Shown here: in pieces, positions 57,100 to 64,000 of the stretch
Position numbering within the stretch: the first letter of the stretch is position 1
Layout of the letters: each line of letters starts with the position of its first letter
Assembly (NCBI RefSeq): GCF_003206495.1
Contig: NZ_NKUF01000017.1
Location: 1-64,000 of the forward strand
DNA length: 64,000 nt
Direction: 5' to 3'
Source of the DNA: Gluconacetobacter entanii
Lineage (GTDB): Bacteria; Pseudomonadota; Alphaproteobacteria; Acetobacterales; Acetobacteraceae
Notes under the pieces: generated by a model
Databases searched by the model: none
What the model was told of the DNA's origin: nothing
What the model saw: the letters and a program-made list of their open reading frames with translations, nothing else
Translations under genes and position numbers: made by a program

Positions 57100-57993
57100 A
57101 TGACTCTTTTCCAACCGACATTCGCCACTTTCTGGGGAGGGGCCACAATTTCGGCATATGAATCCGCCTGTATCAATTCATATGTGGCACACGGGTACAT
57201 CTTCATCGTCTATAGCTATGAAGCGATCGAAAACCTTCCGCCGGGTGTTATCAACGGTGATGCACGCGAAATTACCGACCCATCCAACATGGCGCGTTTC
57301 CTGATCAGGGGAAAACCGAACCTCAGCCATTTTTCGGATCTGTTCCGTTACGAACTTTCCCGCCGGACGGACCATATATGGGTTGATGCGGACATGCTGC
57401 TGCTGCGCCCGCTGGACCTGCCGCGATGGGATCTGCTGCTGGCCAGGGAAGATCCCGTTTCGGTCTGTGGTGCGATCATGCGACTGGAGCGCGACAATCC
57501 GAAACTCGACAGCCTGGTTCAGGAAACGCTGGCCATGCGGGACCTGGACCTGGTCTGGGGGGCAACCGGGCCACGCCTGCTGACGTCCCTGTTTGGCAAG
57601 CAGGTGGTCATACAGGATTCCTATGCACCGCAGTATTTTTTCCCGATCCACCTGCGCGAGGCATGGAAATTCCTCCTGCCGCAATATCGGCAGGAATGCG
57701 AACGGCTATGTGCCAATGCCTATACGCTGCATCTGTGGAATGACCAGATGGTACGTATCGGCATATGGAAGCGCTTTGCCCCGCCACGCGGATCGTTCCT
57801 TACCGAATGTTTCGCCGCAACAGACGGATTGCGGTTCTTTGAGGATTACTACCCCCTGCAGGTCATGGAAAACATGGTCTCCAACTGGAGATTCCGCTGC
57901 GAGGGAGGGGAAATCGGCATGGGGCAGTGGCTGCGCCGCGCCCTGCCGAGTGTCGGGGTCACCATGCGTCGCAGACTGAACCTGCCGACATGA
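57100..57993 (+). CDS. Glycosyltransferase-like protein (GT32/alpha-1,4-transferase type)
   Basis: The 297-residue protein has the DxD region DHIWVDADMLLLRPLDLP, preceded by FSDLFRYELSRR and followed near residue 210 by YTLHLWNDQM. This is the pattern of GT32-related transferases with an Asp-x-Asp metal site and a C-terminal His-Trp-Asn motif. It would transfer a sugar to a growing surface glycan in the cytoplasm or at the inner membrane. AGGAT lies eight bases before the ATG. Donor and acceptor are unknown; the cluster's own CDP sugar is a candidate donor. Confidence 0.72.
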   Translation: MTLFQPTFATFWGGATISAYESACINSYVAHGYIFIVYSYEAIENLPPGVINGDAREITDPSNMARFLIRGKPNLSHFSDLFRYELSRRTDHIWVDADMLLLRPLDLPRWDLLLAREDPVSVCGAIMRLERDNPKLDSLVQETLAMRDLDLVWGATGPRLLTSLFGKQVVIQDSYAPQYFFPIHLREAWKFLLPQYRQECERLCANAYTLHLWNDQMVRIGIWKRFAPPRGSFLTECFAATDGLRFFEDYYPLQVMENMVSNWRFRCEGGEIGMGQWLRRALPSVGVTMRRRLNLPT

Positions 57994-58069
57994 ACCCGCC
58001 CGTCACGATGGATGCGCGACGTCACGTGGCATCCAGCCTTGTCCCAATCATGAATGGAGAGCAGTGGTC

Positions 58070-58834
58070 ATGAAAGCCGTTATCCTGTCTGGTGGTTATG
58101 GAACACGCCTGATGGAGGAAACCGACAGCAGGCCCAAGCCGATGGTCGAGATCGGGGGACGACCGATCCTGTGGCACATCATGAAGATCTATTCCCACGG
58201 GGGGATCAATGATTTCGTGATCCCCCTTGGCTACAAGGCGGAGATGATCAAGCAGTATTTTGCCAATTACCATCTGCTGTCATCAGACATCACGGTAGAC
58301 ATGTGCAATGACAGCATCGTCACCCTGAAACGCAGCGCCGAACCATGGCGCGTGACCCTGGTGGATACCGGGCTGGACACCATGACCGGTGGACGCCTGC
58401 GTCGCCTGCAGCCTTACCTGCAGGGTGAAGATTTCTGCATGACATATGGTGACGGGGTGGCGGAAATAGATGTCCGCACGACCATCGACTACCACCACAG
58501 CCACGGTCGCATCGCCACGGTCACGGCAGTCAAGCCCCCGGCACGTTTCGGGACGCTGGAAATCGTCAATGGGTGCGTGGATGCCTTCCGTGAAAAACCC
58601 GTTGAGCCGGGTTACGTCAATGGCGGGTTCTTCGTGCTGTCACCCTCCGTCTTCGATTATCTGGAGGATGACGAAACCGTCTTCGAACGTGGACCGCTGG
58701 AACGGCTGGCCAATGACGGGCAACTGATGGCCCTGAAACATGACGGGTTCTGGCATTCCATGGATACCCTGCGTGACAAGCGCCACCTTGAACATCTGTG
58801 GGAAACGCGCAATGCGCCATGGCGCATGTGGTAA
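58070..58834 (+). CDS. rfbF: Glucose-1-phosphate cytidylyltransferase
   Basis: The enzyme joins CTP and glucose-1-phosphate to give CDP-glucose, the entry point for CDP-linked deoxysugars. The 254-residue length is normal for RfbF. The N-terminal nucleotide-binding motif is LSGGYGTRLMEETDSRPKPM, then GGRPILWHIMKIYSHGGI, DFCMTYGDGVAEID and the product-side EKPVEPGYVNGGFFVL. I prefer ATG 58070, with GGAGAG eight bases upstream, to a GTG six bases earlier. It defines the nucleotide used by the whole cluster. The expected next enzyme, CDP-glucose 4,6-dehydratase, is not in the window. Confidence 0.9.
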   Translation: MKAVILSGGYGTRLMEETDSRPKPMVEIGGRPILWHIMKIYSHGGINDFVIPLGYKAEMIKQYFANYHLLSSDITVDMCNDSIVTLKRSAEPWRVTLVDTGLDTMTGGRLRRLQPYLQGEDFCMTYGDGVAEIDVRTTIDYHHSHGRIATVTAVKPPARFGTLEIVNGCVDAFREKPVEPGYVNGGFFVLSPSVFDYLEDDETVFERGPLERLANDGQLMALKHDGFWHSMDTLRDKRHLEHLWETRNAPWRMW

Positions 58835-58948
58835 CGGTGCAGGCATCACGGCGGAAATGGGGTGGACACGGATGCCGCCCCACATGCTATGATACCGTCC
58901 TCCGCATGGAGAATGGCGAAGCATTCCTGTGAATGGCAGGGAACGGGT

Positions 58949-59389
58949 GTGAACAGGATCGGCGTAAGAAAGTGGCGATACGTGCTGGCCTGCCTGATGT
59001 TTCAGGTGGGGCTGCTGCTGTCTGCCCTGCCGGTACATGCTTTCCCCACACTGGATGCCGGTTCCGCTGCCGCGCCGCCTGCGGCCAGCCATGACATGAT
59101 GCCGGGCATGGCGTCCATGGCCGGGATGACCTCCACAATGGAGGCGCATGGACACGCCCGCCAGTGCCATCACCAGCAACCCTGCGACACGCACCAGAAC
59201 TGCACGCATGGCAGCGAAAGCTGCTGCCTGTCGGGTGCGGCCTGCATGACCGGCTGGGCCATGACGCCGGGGGCTTCATCGCTGGCCCATGCGGGTTTCG
59301 TCACGATTGCATTCGGCAGTCGCTATACCATCGATGACGGTGGCGTGGCGTCCGCCCCGGCACTTCCACCGCCCAGAAAAACGGCCTGA
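58949..59389 (+). CDS. Secreted His/Met/Cys-rich protein at the head of the copper operon
   Basis: The 146-residue protein has a signal peptide (VNRIGVRKWRYVLACLMFQV, hydrophobic to about residue 28, cleavage after VHA). The mature part carries a Met/His stretch (HDMMPGMASMAGM) and a Cys/His cluster (CHHQQPCDTHQNCTHGSESC, then CC), which are likely copper ligands. I recognise no named family. GTG 58949 is chosen because AGGG lies nine bases upstream and the signal peptide starts there. It precedes copA by 77 bases in the same direction, so a periplasmic copper-binding or sensing role is inferred. Confidence 0.7.
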   Translation: MNRIGVRKWRYVLACLMFQVGLLLSALPVHAFPTLDAGSAAAPPAASHDMMPGMASMAGMTSTMEAHGHARQCHHQQPCDTHQNCTHGSESCCLSGAACMTGWAMTPGASSLAHAGFVTIAFGSRYTIDDGGVASAPALPPPRKTA

Positions 59390-59466
59390 TCCTTTCCTGA
59401 CCGTTTCGGGACCGGCTGCCCTGTGGGACGCCGTGCCTGTTCCTGCTTTCTGGCGGATATCCATCC

Positions 59467-61239
59467 ATGACACCCTTATTCCCTGCGAAAGGCGGCGTGC
59501 TGACGCGTCGCCGTTTCGTAACCGGCGCTGGCGCATGTGGCGCGCTGCTGACCGCGGCCAGCCGCAGCACCCGTGCGCAGTCGCCCCTGACGGGGCAACC
59601 CGCAGCCACGCCCTCCACCCGCTTTGACCTCAGCATTGATCGCCTGCATGCCAACATCACCGGCCATCGCGTCCGCGCGGTGGGGGTGAACGGCGCCACC
59701 CCGGCCCCGATCCTGCGCTGGCGTCAGGGGGACACCGTTGAACTCAATGTCACGAACCACCTGCATGAGGACAGTTCCATCCACTGGCATGGCATCCGCC
59801 TGCCGGCCCCCATGGATGGCGTGCCGGGACTGAGCTTTGCGGGCATCGCCCCGGGCCAGACTTTCACCTACCGCTTTCGCCTGCACCAGAGCGGCACCTA
59901 CTGGTATCACAGCCATTCCGGCTTTCAGGAGCAGAAGGGGCTGTACGGGGCGATCATCATCGACCCGAAGCACGGGGAGCGCCACCATTGCGACCGGGAA
60001 TATGTCATGCTCCTGTCCGACTGGACCGACGTGGATCCGGCGGACATTGTCTCCAACCTCAAATTCGACAGTGACTATTACAATTTCCGCCAGCGTACGG
60101 TGGGAACACTGTTCCATGACATGCGCCACCGGGGCATGGCAGCAACGCTGCGGGACCGCCTGCAATGGGGGGCGATGAACATGGCCCCGACCGATATCCT
60201 CGACGTGTCGGGCATCATCTATACCTACCTGCTGAACGGGCAGTCGCCGCAGGCCAACTGGACGGGACTGTTCCAGCCGGGGGAGCGCATCAGGCTGCGT
60301 TTCATCAATGCCTCGTCCATGACGCTGTTCGATGTGCGCATCCCGGGACTGGAGATGACGGTCATACAGGCCGACGGCAACGAGGTGGAACCCGTAACGG
60401 TAGATGAATTCCGCATCGGCACGGCGGAAACCTATGACGTGCTAGTCACCCCCCGTAGCCCCGGTCCCTATACCGTTTTCGCACAGGCCGAGGACCGGAC
60501 CGGATATGCCCGGGGCACGCTGGCGACGCAGGCTGGCATTTCAGGTCCGGTTCCCCCCATGGACCCGCGCCCGCTGCGCACCATGACGGATATGGGGATG
60601 GGACATATGGACATGCACACCCCGCCGTCATCCCACCATACGGACATGGAGGGGATGGAAGGGATGGACATGGCGCATATGGGGCATATGCACATGCCGC
60701 CCCCGCAGCAGCATGACATGCCCGCAGCCACCCCCCGCCTGCGTCCCGGTGTGGAAGTGCAGAGTGTCGCCATGATGCCCATCAACCGCCTGGCCGAAGC
60801 CGGGGACGGACTGGACCATAATGGCCGTCGGGTCCTGACCTATGCCGACCTGCGCGCGACCATCGCGGGCGCTGATCCCCGTCCGCCCTCACGCGAGATC
60901 ACGCTGCATCTGACGGGTAACATGGAACGCTTCATCTGGGGCTTTGACGGCAAGAAGTTCTCCGAAGCGGAACCGATCCGCCTTGCCCTTGGCGAACGGG
61001 TCAGGTTCATCGTGACCAATGACACGATGATGGAACACCCCGTCCACCTGCACGGGTTCTGGAGCGAACTGGAAAACGGGCAGGGGGAGTACCGCCCCTA
61101 CAAGCACACGATCATCGTCAAGCCCGGGGAGCGGCTGAGTTACCTCGTCACCGTGGATGAACCGGGGCTGTGGGCCTATCACTGCCATCTGCTCTATCAC
61201 ATGGAACTGGGCATGTTCCGTACGGTGGTGGTGTCATGA
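59467..61239 (+). CDS. copA: Copper-resistance multicopper oxidase CopA
   Basis: The 590-residue periplasmic oxidase would convert Cu(I) to the less toxic Cu(II). A twin-arginine signal (RRRFVTGAGACGALL) implies export in folded, copper-loaded form. All copper motifs are present: SIHWHGIRLP and HSHSGFQEQKG in the first cupredoxin domain, HPVHLHGFW and YHCHLLYHMELGMF in the last. A Met/His-rich loop at about residues 375-420 (GMGHMDMH, MEGMEGMDMAHMGHMHM) is typical of CopA/PcoA and binds Cu(I). It overlaps copB by ATGA. Confidence 0.95.
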   Translation: MTPLFPAKGGVLTRRRFVTGAGACGALLTAASRSTRAQSPLTGQPAATPSTRFDLSIDRLHANITGHRVRAVGVNGATPAPILRWRQGDTVELNVTNHLHEDSSIHWHGIRLPAPMDGVPGLSFAGIAPGQTFTYRFRLHQSGTYWYHSHSGFQEQKGLYGAIIIDPKHGERHHCDREYVMLLSDWTDVDPADIVSNLKFDSDYYNFRQRTVGTLFHDMRHRGMAATLRDRLQWGAMNMAPTDILDVSGIIYTYLLNGQSPQANWTGLFQPGERIRLRFINASSMTLFDVRIPGLEMTVIQADGNEVEPVTVDEFRIGTAETYDVLVTPRSPGPYTVFAQAEDRTGYARGTLATQAGISGPVPPMDPRPLRTMTDMGMGHMDMHTPPSSHHTDMEGMEGMDMAHMGHMHMPPPQQHDMPAATPRLRPGVEVQSVAMMPINRLAEAGDGLDHNGRRVLTYADLRATIAGADPRPPSREITLHLTGNMERFIWGFDGKKFSEAEPIRLALGERVRFIVTNDTMMEHPVHLHGFWSELENGQGEYRPYKHTIIVKPGERLSYLVTVDEPGLWAYHCHLLYHMELGMFRTVVVS

Positions 61240-62027
61240 GGCACACGCTCATCATCATGGCGCTGCTTGCCGTCCCTGTTTCTTCCGTTCATGCGCAGAT
61301 GACCACCCCGATGACACGGGGCAGCACCGTGCAGGCCAATGGGTCGGCGGCCACGCCGGTCACCTATGTCAACGGCATGCCCCCGGTGATGGACCACAAT
61401 ATCTATGCGCATGCCCTGCTGGATGAATTCGAGGCCCGTTACAATACGGATGGCGGTCAGTTCCGCTATGACGGGCAGGCGTGGGTCGGGACGGATTACA
61501 ACAAGCTGTGGCTGAAATCCGAAGGTACGGTTGGCACGAATGGCAGGTTTGGCGATGGCGACCACGAAGTCCTGTATGACCGCGCGATCTCGCGTTACTT
61601 CGATGTGCAGACCGGCGTCCGCATGGATATCGACAATGGCCCGACCCGCGCGTGGGGGGCAGTGGGGATACAGGGGCTGGCGCTCTATTTCTTCGATGTG
61701 GAGGCAACGGCCTATTTCAGTGACCGGGGTGCCGCGGGCCGCCTGCAGGGATCGTATGACCTGCTGCTGACCAACCGCCTGATCCTCCAGCCTCAGGTCG
61801 AACTGAATTTCTATTCCCAGTCAGATCCGGCGCGGGCGAACGGGCGCGGCCTGTCGAACATCGATACGGGATTGCGGCTCCGTTACGAATGGCACCGCAA
61901 ATTCGCCCCGTATATCGGCGTGACCTACAGCGGCACATTCGATCAGGCCACGACGCTGGCGCGGGCACGTGGCGAACACGACCTGCATAACCTCAACTTC
62001 ACCTTCGGGGTGCGGACATGGTTCTGA
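61236..62027 (+). CDS. copB: Copper-resistance outer-membrane protein CopB
   Basis: The 263-residue protein has a signal peptide (MRHTLIIMALLAVPVSSVHA) and the CopB domain: MDHNIYAHALLDEFEARYN near the start, then alternating beta-strands and a C-terminal Phe (FTFGVRTWF) as in outer-membrane barrels. CopB/PcoB proteins work with CopA in periplasmic copper sequestration or export. The N-terminal Met-rich segment of longer homologues is nearly absent; the small Met-rich protein encoded next may compensate (inference). Translation is coupled to copA through the ATGA at 61236-61239. Confidence 0.92.
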   Translation: MRHTLIIMALLAVPVSSVHAQMTTPMTRGSTVQANGSAATPVTYVNGMPPVMDHNIYAHALLDEFEARYNTDGGQFRYDGQAWVGTDYNKLWLKSEGTVGTNGRFGDGDHEVLYDRAISRYFDVQTGVRMDIDNGPTRAWGAVGIQGLALYFFDVEATAYFSDRGAAGRLQGSYDLLLTNRLILQPQVELNFYSQSDPARANGRGLSNIDTGLRLRYEWHRKFAPYIGVTYSGTFDQATTLARARGEHDLHNLNFTFGVRTWF

Positions 62028-62082
62028 ATACCGACTGTCCCCATTCATAAAAATACTGTTATATCAATGGAGTAGGAAAGAA

Positions 62083-62397
62083 ATGAATCGCACAGGATTA
62101 TGGCTGTCCGCCATGCCCGCCCTGATGGCGGCCGTCCTCATGCCGGTAATGGATGCGCAGGCGGCCCCCGCCCCGGCGATGCAGATGCACGACATGCAGG
62201 GGATGGAAAATATGGACGGCATGGAAAACATGCCGGGCATGACGCCCCATCGCACCGCGACGCCAGCACTCCATCATGACGCCACGGCCCCGGTGACTGG
62301 CCGGCATGGACACCCACGCACCACCAGAGGGGAGGCGGTCACACCTCCGCCTTCCACCGGGCCACTGGGAATGCCGGAAGCCGTGCGTGAACGCTGA
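62083..62397 (+). CDS. Small secreted Met/His-rich protein of the copper operon
   Basis: The 104-residue protein has a signal peptide (MNRTGLWLSAMPALMAAVLM, cleavage near AQA) and a Met-rich core (MQMHDMQGMENMDGMENMPG) followed by a His/Pro/Thr-rich tail. This composition is typical of periplasmic Cu(I)-binding proteins. AGGAAAG lies just before ATG 62083. It is the last gene of the copper operon, 55 bases after copB, and is followed by the repeat/terminator at 62411. The frame stays open into copB upstream, but that extension is not supported. Confidence 0.7.
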   Translation: MNRTGLWLSAMPALMAAVLMPVMDAQAAPAPAMQMHDMQGMENMDGMENMPGMTPHRTATPALHHDATAPVTGRHGHPRTTRGEAVTPPPSTGPLGMPEAVRER

Positions 62398-62410
62398 CAC
62401 CTGATGGTAT

Positions 62411-62488
62411 GAAAGTTTCTGGTGAAGCTTTTTTCAAAAAGCTTCGAAAGACGCCACCCTTTTGAAAAAAGCATCCCCGGAAACTTTT
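62411..62488. repeat. Dispersed repeat copy C, a long imperfect inverted element that may also terminate the copper operon
   Basis: The left half (62411-62439, GAAAGTTTCTGG...) and the reverse complement of the right half (62460-62488) agree at most positions. Inside, GAAGCTTTTT (62424-62433) pairs with AAAAAGCTTC (62436-62445). The inverted core GTTTCTGGTGAAGCT (62415-62429) matches the copies at 230-258 and 26209-26254. It starts 14 bases after the last copper gene, so it could serve as a bidirectional terminator. Confidence 0.6.
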
Positions 62489-62571
62489 ATTATTTCCATC
62501 AATGGGTTATTTCAAAACTCTCCCTGTATCACCAATAGGGGCGACGTCATGCCCCGTCAGTGAAGAAATAC

Positions 62572-63951
62572 ATGCCGCGCTCCATATTGCTCAAAAACGC
62601 CCTGATGCTTGTCACGATGGATGCGCAGCGACGCGAGATCGCCGGGGGCTGGGTTCTGATACAGGGGCGGCAGATCCAGCAGGTCGGCACGCCCCATGAC
62701 CCGTTGCCCGCAGCGGACGACGTCATGGACATGTCGGGCCATCTGGTCATGCCGGGTCTGGTCAATACCCACCACCATATGTACCAGACCCTGACCCGTG
62801 TCGTGCCAGCAGCACAGGATGTCTCCCTGTTCGGGTGGCTGCGCACGCTCTATCCCATCTGGGCGCGCCTGACGCCGGACATGATCCGTGTTTCCACATG
62901 CACCGCCATGGCCGAACTGATGCTTTCGGGCTGCACCACCAGCAGCGACCATCTCTACCTGTTTCCCAACGGCAGTCGCCTTGATGACCAGATCGAGGCC
63001 GCCGCAACGATGGGCATGCGCTTTCACGCTGCACGCGGTGCAATGAGCGTCGGTGAAAGCGCGGGGGGATTGCCGCCCGACAGCCTGGTTGAGGATGAAC
63101 CCTCCATCCTGCGTGACATGCAGCGCGTGGTGGAGGCATACCATGACCCGTCCCGCCTTGCGATGCAGCGCATCGTCCTTGCCCCGTGTTCGCCATTTTC
63201 CGTCAGCCGTGACCTGATGCGACAGACCGCACATCTTGCACGCGCAACCGGCACAAGGCTTCACACCCACCTTGCGGAAAATGCGAGCGATATCGAATAC
63301 AGCCGCGATGCCTTTGGCATGACGCCTGCGGAATATGCCGAGGATACTGGCTTGATGGGGCCGGATGTGTGGCATGCGCACTGTGTCCGGCTGGACCATG
63401 CCGGTATCGAACGTTTTGGACGGACCGGGACGGGCGTTGCCCATTGCCCCTGTTCCAACATGCGTCTGGGGTCCGGCATCGCCCCCGTCCGCCGCATGAT
63501 GGCCCATGGTGTCAATGTCGGACTGGGGGTGGACGGCTCAGCCTCCAACGACAGCAGCCACATGCTGGCCGAAGCCCGCCAGGCGATGCTTGTCTCACGC
63601 CTTATGCACGATCAGGAAGATGGCGCGGCGATGATGGGCGCGCGCACCGCACTGGAACTGGCGACGCGGGGTGGGGCCGCCGTACTGGGACGCGATGATA
63701 TCGGCCACCTGTCGGCAGGCATGGCGGCGGATGTCGTCGCCTTCGACCTGCGTGGCATCGACCATGCCGGGGCGTTGGTGGATCCCGTTGCGGCCCTTGT
63801 TTTCTGCACCCCGCGCACCGTGGCGCTGTCCCTCATCAATGGGCAGGTCGTCGTACGTGACGGACACCTGCTGACCTGCGATACTCGCCAGCTTGCCGAA
63901 CGGCATAACCATCTGGCGCGGGCGCTGCTGGATGGTGACGATCCGGCGTGA
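62572..63951 (+). CDS. Amidohydrolase, 8-oxoguanine deaminase type
   Basis: The 459-residue metal-dependent hydrolase of the AtzB/TrzN group carries the zinc ligands NTHHHMYQTLTR, the downstream His in HTHLAEN, WHAHCVRLD and the Asp in GLGVDGSASNDSSHML. The SNDSSH stretch and overall layout match 8-oxoguanine deaminases, which convert 8-oxoguanine to urate in nucleobase salvage or damage clearance. Guanine or other N-heterocycle deamination is an alternative. ATG 62572 gives MPRSILLKNALMLVTMD, a normal family start; a GTG at 62560 is also possible. It is separated from the copper operon by the repeat at 62411. Confidence 0.85.
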   Translation: MPRSILLKNALMLVTMDAQRREIAGGWVLIQGRQIQQVGTPHDPLPAADDVMDMSGHLVMPGLVNTHHHMYQTLTRVVPAAQDVSLFGWLRTLYPIWARLTPDMIRVSTCTAMAELMLSGCTTSSDHLYLFPNGSRLDDQIEAAATMGMRFHAARGAMSVGESAGGLPPDSLVEDEPSILRDMQRVVEAYHDPSRLAMQRIVLAPCSPFSVSRDLMRQTAHLARATGTRLHTHLAENASDIEYSRDAFGMTPAEYAEDTGLMGPDVWHAHCVRLDHAGIERFGRTGTGVAHCPCSNMRLGSGIAPVRRMMAHGVNVGLGVDGSASNDSSHMLAEARQAMLVSRLMHDQEDGAAMMGARTALELATRGGAAVLGRDDIGHLSAGMAADVVAFDLRGIDHAGALVDPVAALVFCTPRTVALSLINGQVVVRDGHLLTCDTRQLAERHNHLARALLDGDDPA

Positions 63952-64000
63952 TCAGGTGCCTGAGAACAGGTCAGTTCATAAACGTTTCCGGGTGTCGCCT

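Overview
The window looks like chromosomal DNA of an acetic acid bacterium (Acetobacteraceae; Komagataeibacter, Novacetimonas or Gluconacetobacter type). The support is indirect: high GC, strongly GC-biased third codon positions, alphaproteobacterial-type proteins, and a short dispersed repeat ending in AGCTTCACCAGAAAC. No rRNA, tRNA or CRISPR array was seen, so the genus is an inference.

Layout. 1-233: right end of a Tn3-family transposon, a truncated host gene and a terminator. 261-9021: a dipeptide/oligopeptide ABC importer split into two divergent arms (dppABC leftward; ROK regulator, M81 peptidase, dppD, dppF and cutC rightward). 9042-14964: a DMT transporter, a small membrane protein, a lipoprotein alpha/beta hydrolase co-translated with a DUF4105 protein, and an amino acid permease. 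15410-17884: a TonB-dependent receptor split by one in-frame TAG codon. 17885-18862: a long AT-rich non-coding stretch.

18863-31055 is a proline/hydroxyproline catabolic island. It holds a GntR regulator, 4-hydroxyproline epimerase, a DapA-type deaminase, a D-hydroxyproline oxidoreductase, ketoglutarate-semialdehyde dehydrogenase, a permease, a second GntR regulator and PutA. Together these would take trans-4-hydroxy-L-proline to 2-oxoglutarate and proline to glutamate. An aquaporin with a histidine-rich N-terminus and altered NPA boxes follows. 32474-41068 is a giant cyclic beta-1,2-glucan synthase gene, also split by a single in-frame TAG. 41121-49503 carries a small basic ORF, a membrane protein with a PfpI-family partner, a LysR regulator, NAD malic enzyme, a FUSC exporter and a cation/proton antiporter.

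49439-58834 is a lower-GC surface-sugar cluster in two divergent arms: glucose-1-phosphate cytidylyltransferase, NAD-dependent epimerase/reductase, sugar C-methyltransferase, RmlC-type epimerase, SDR, two glycosyltransferase-like proteins, a secreted beta-helix protein and a DUF4910 protein. It looks like a pathway for a CDP-linked branched deoxysugar, but no 4,6-dehydratase is present in the window. 58949-62397 is a copper-resistance operon (His/Met/Cys-rich protein, CopA, CopB, Met-rich protein). 62572-63951 encodes an 8-oxoguanine-deaminase-type amidohydrolase.

The best candidates for new biology are the branched-sugar cluster with its beta-helix and DUF4910 proteins, the ROK/M81/Dpp/CutC module, and the His-rich aquaporin next to putA. 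The two amber-split genes look like recent inactivations or sequence errors and are worth a quick check.
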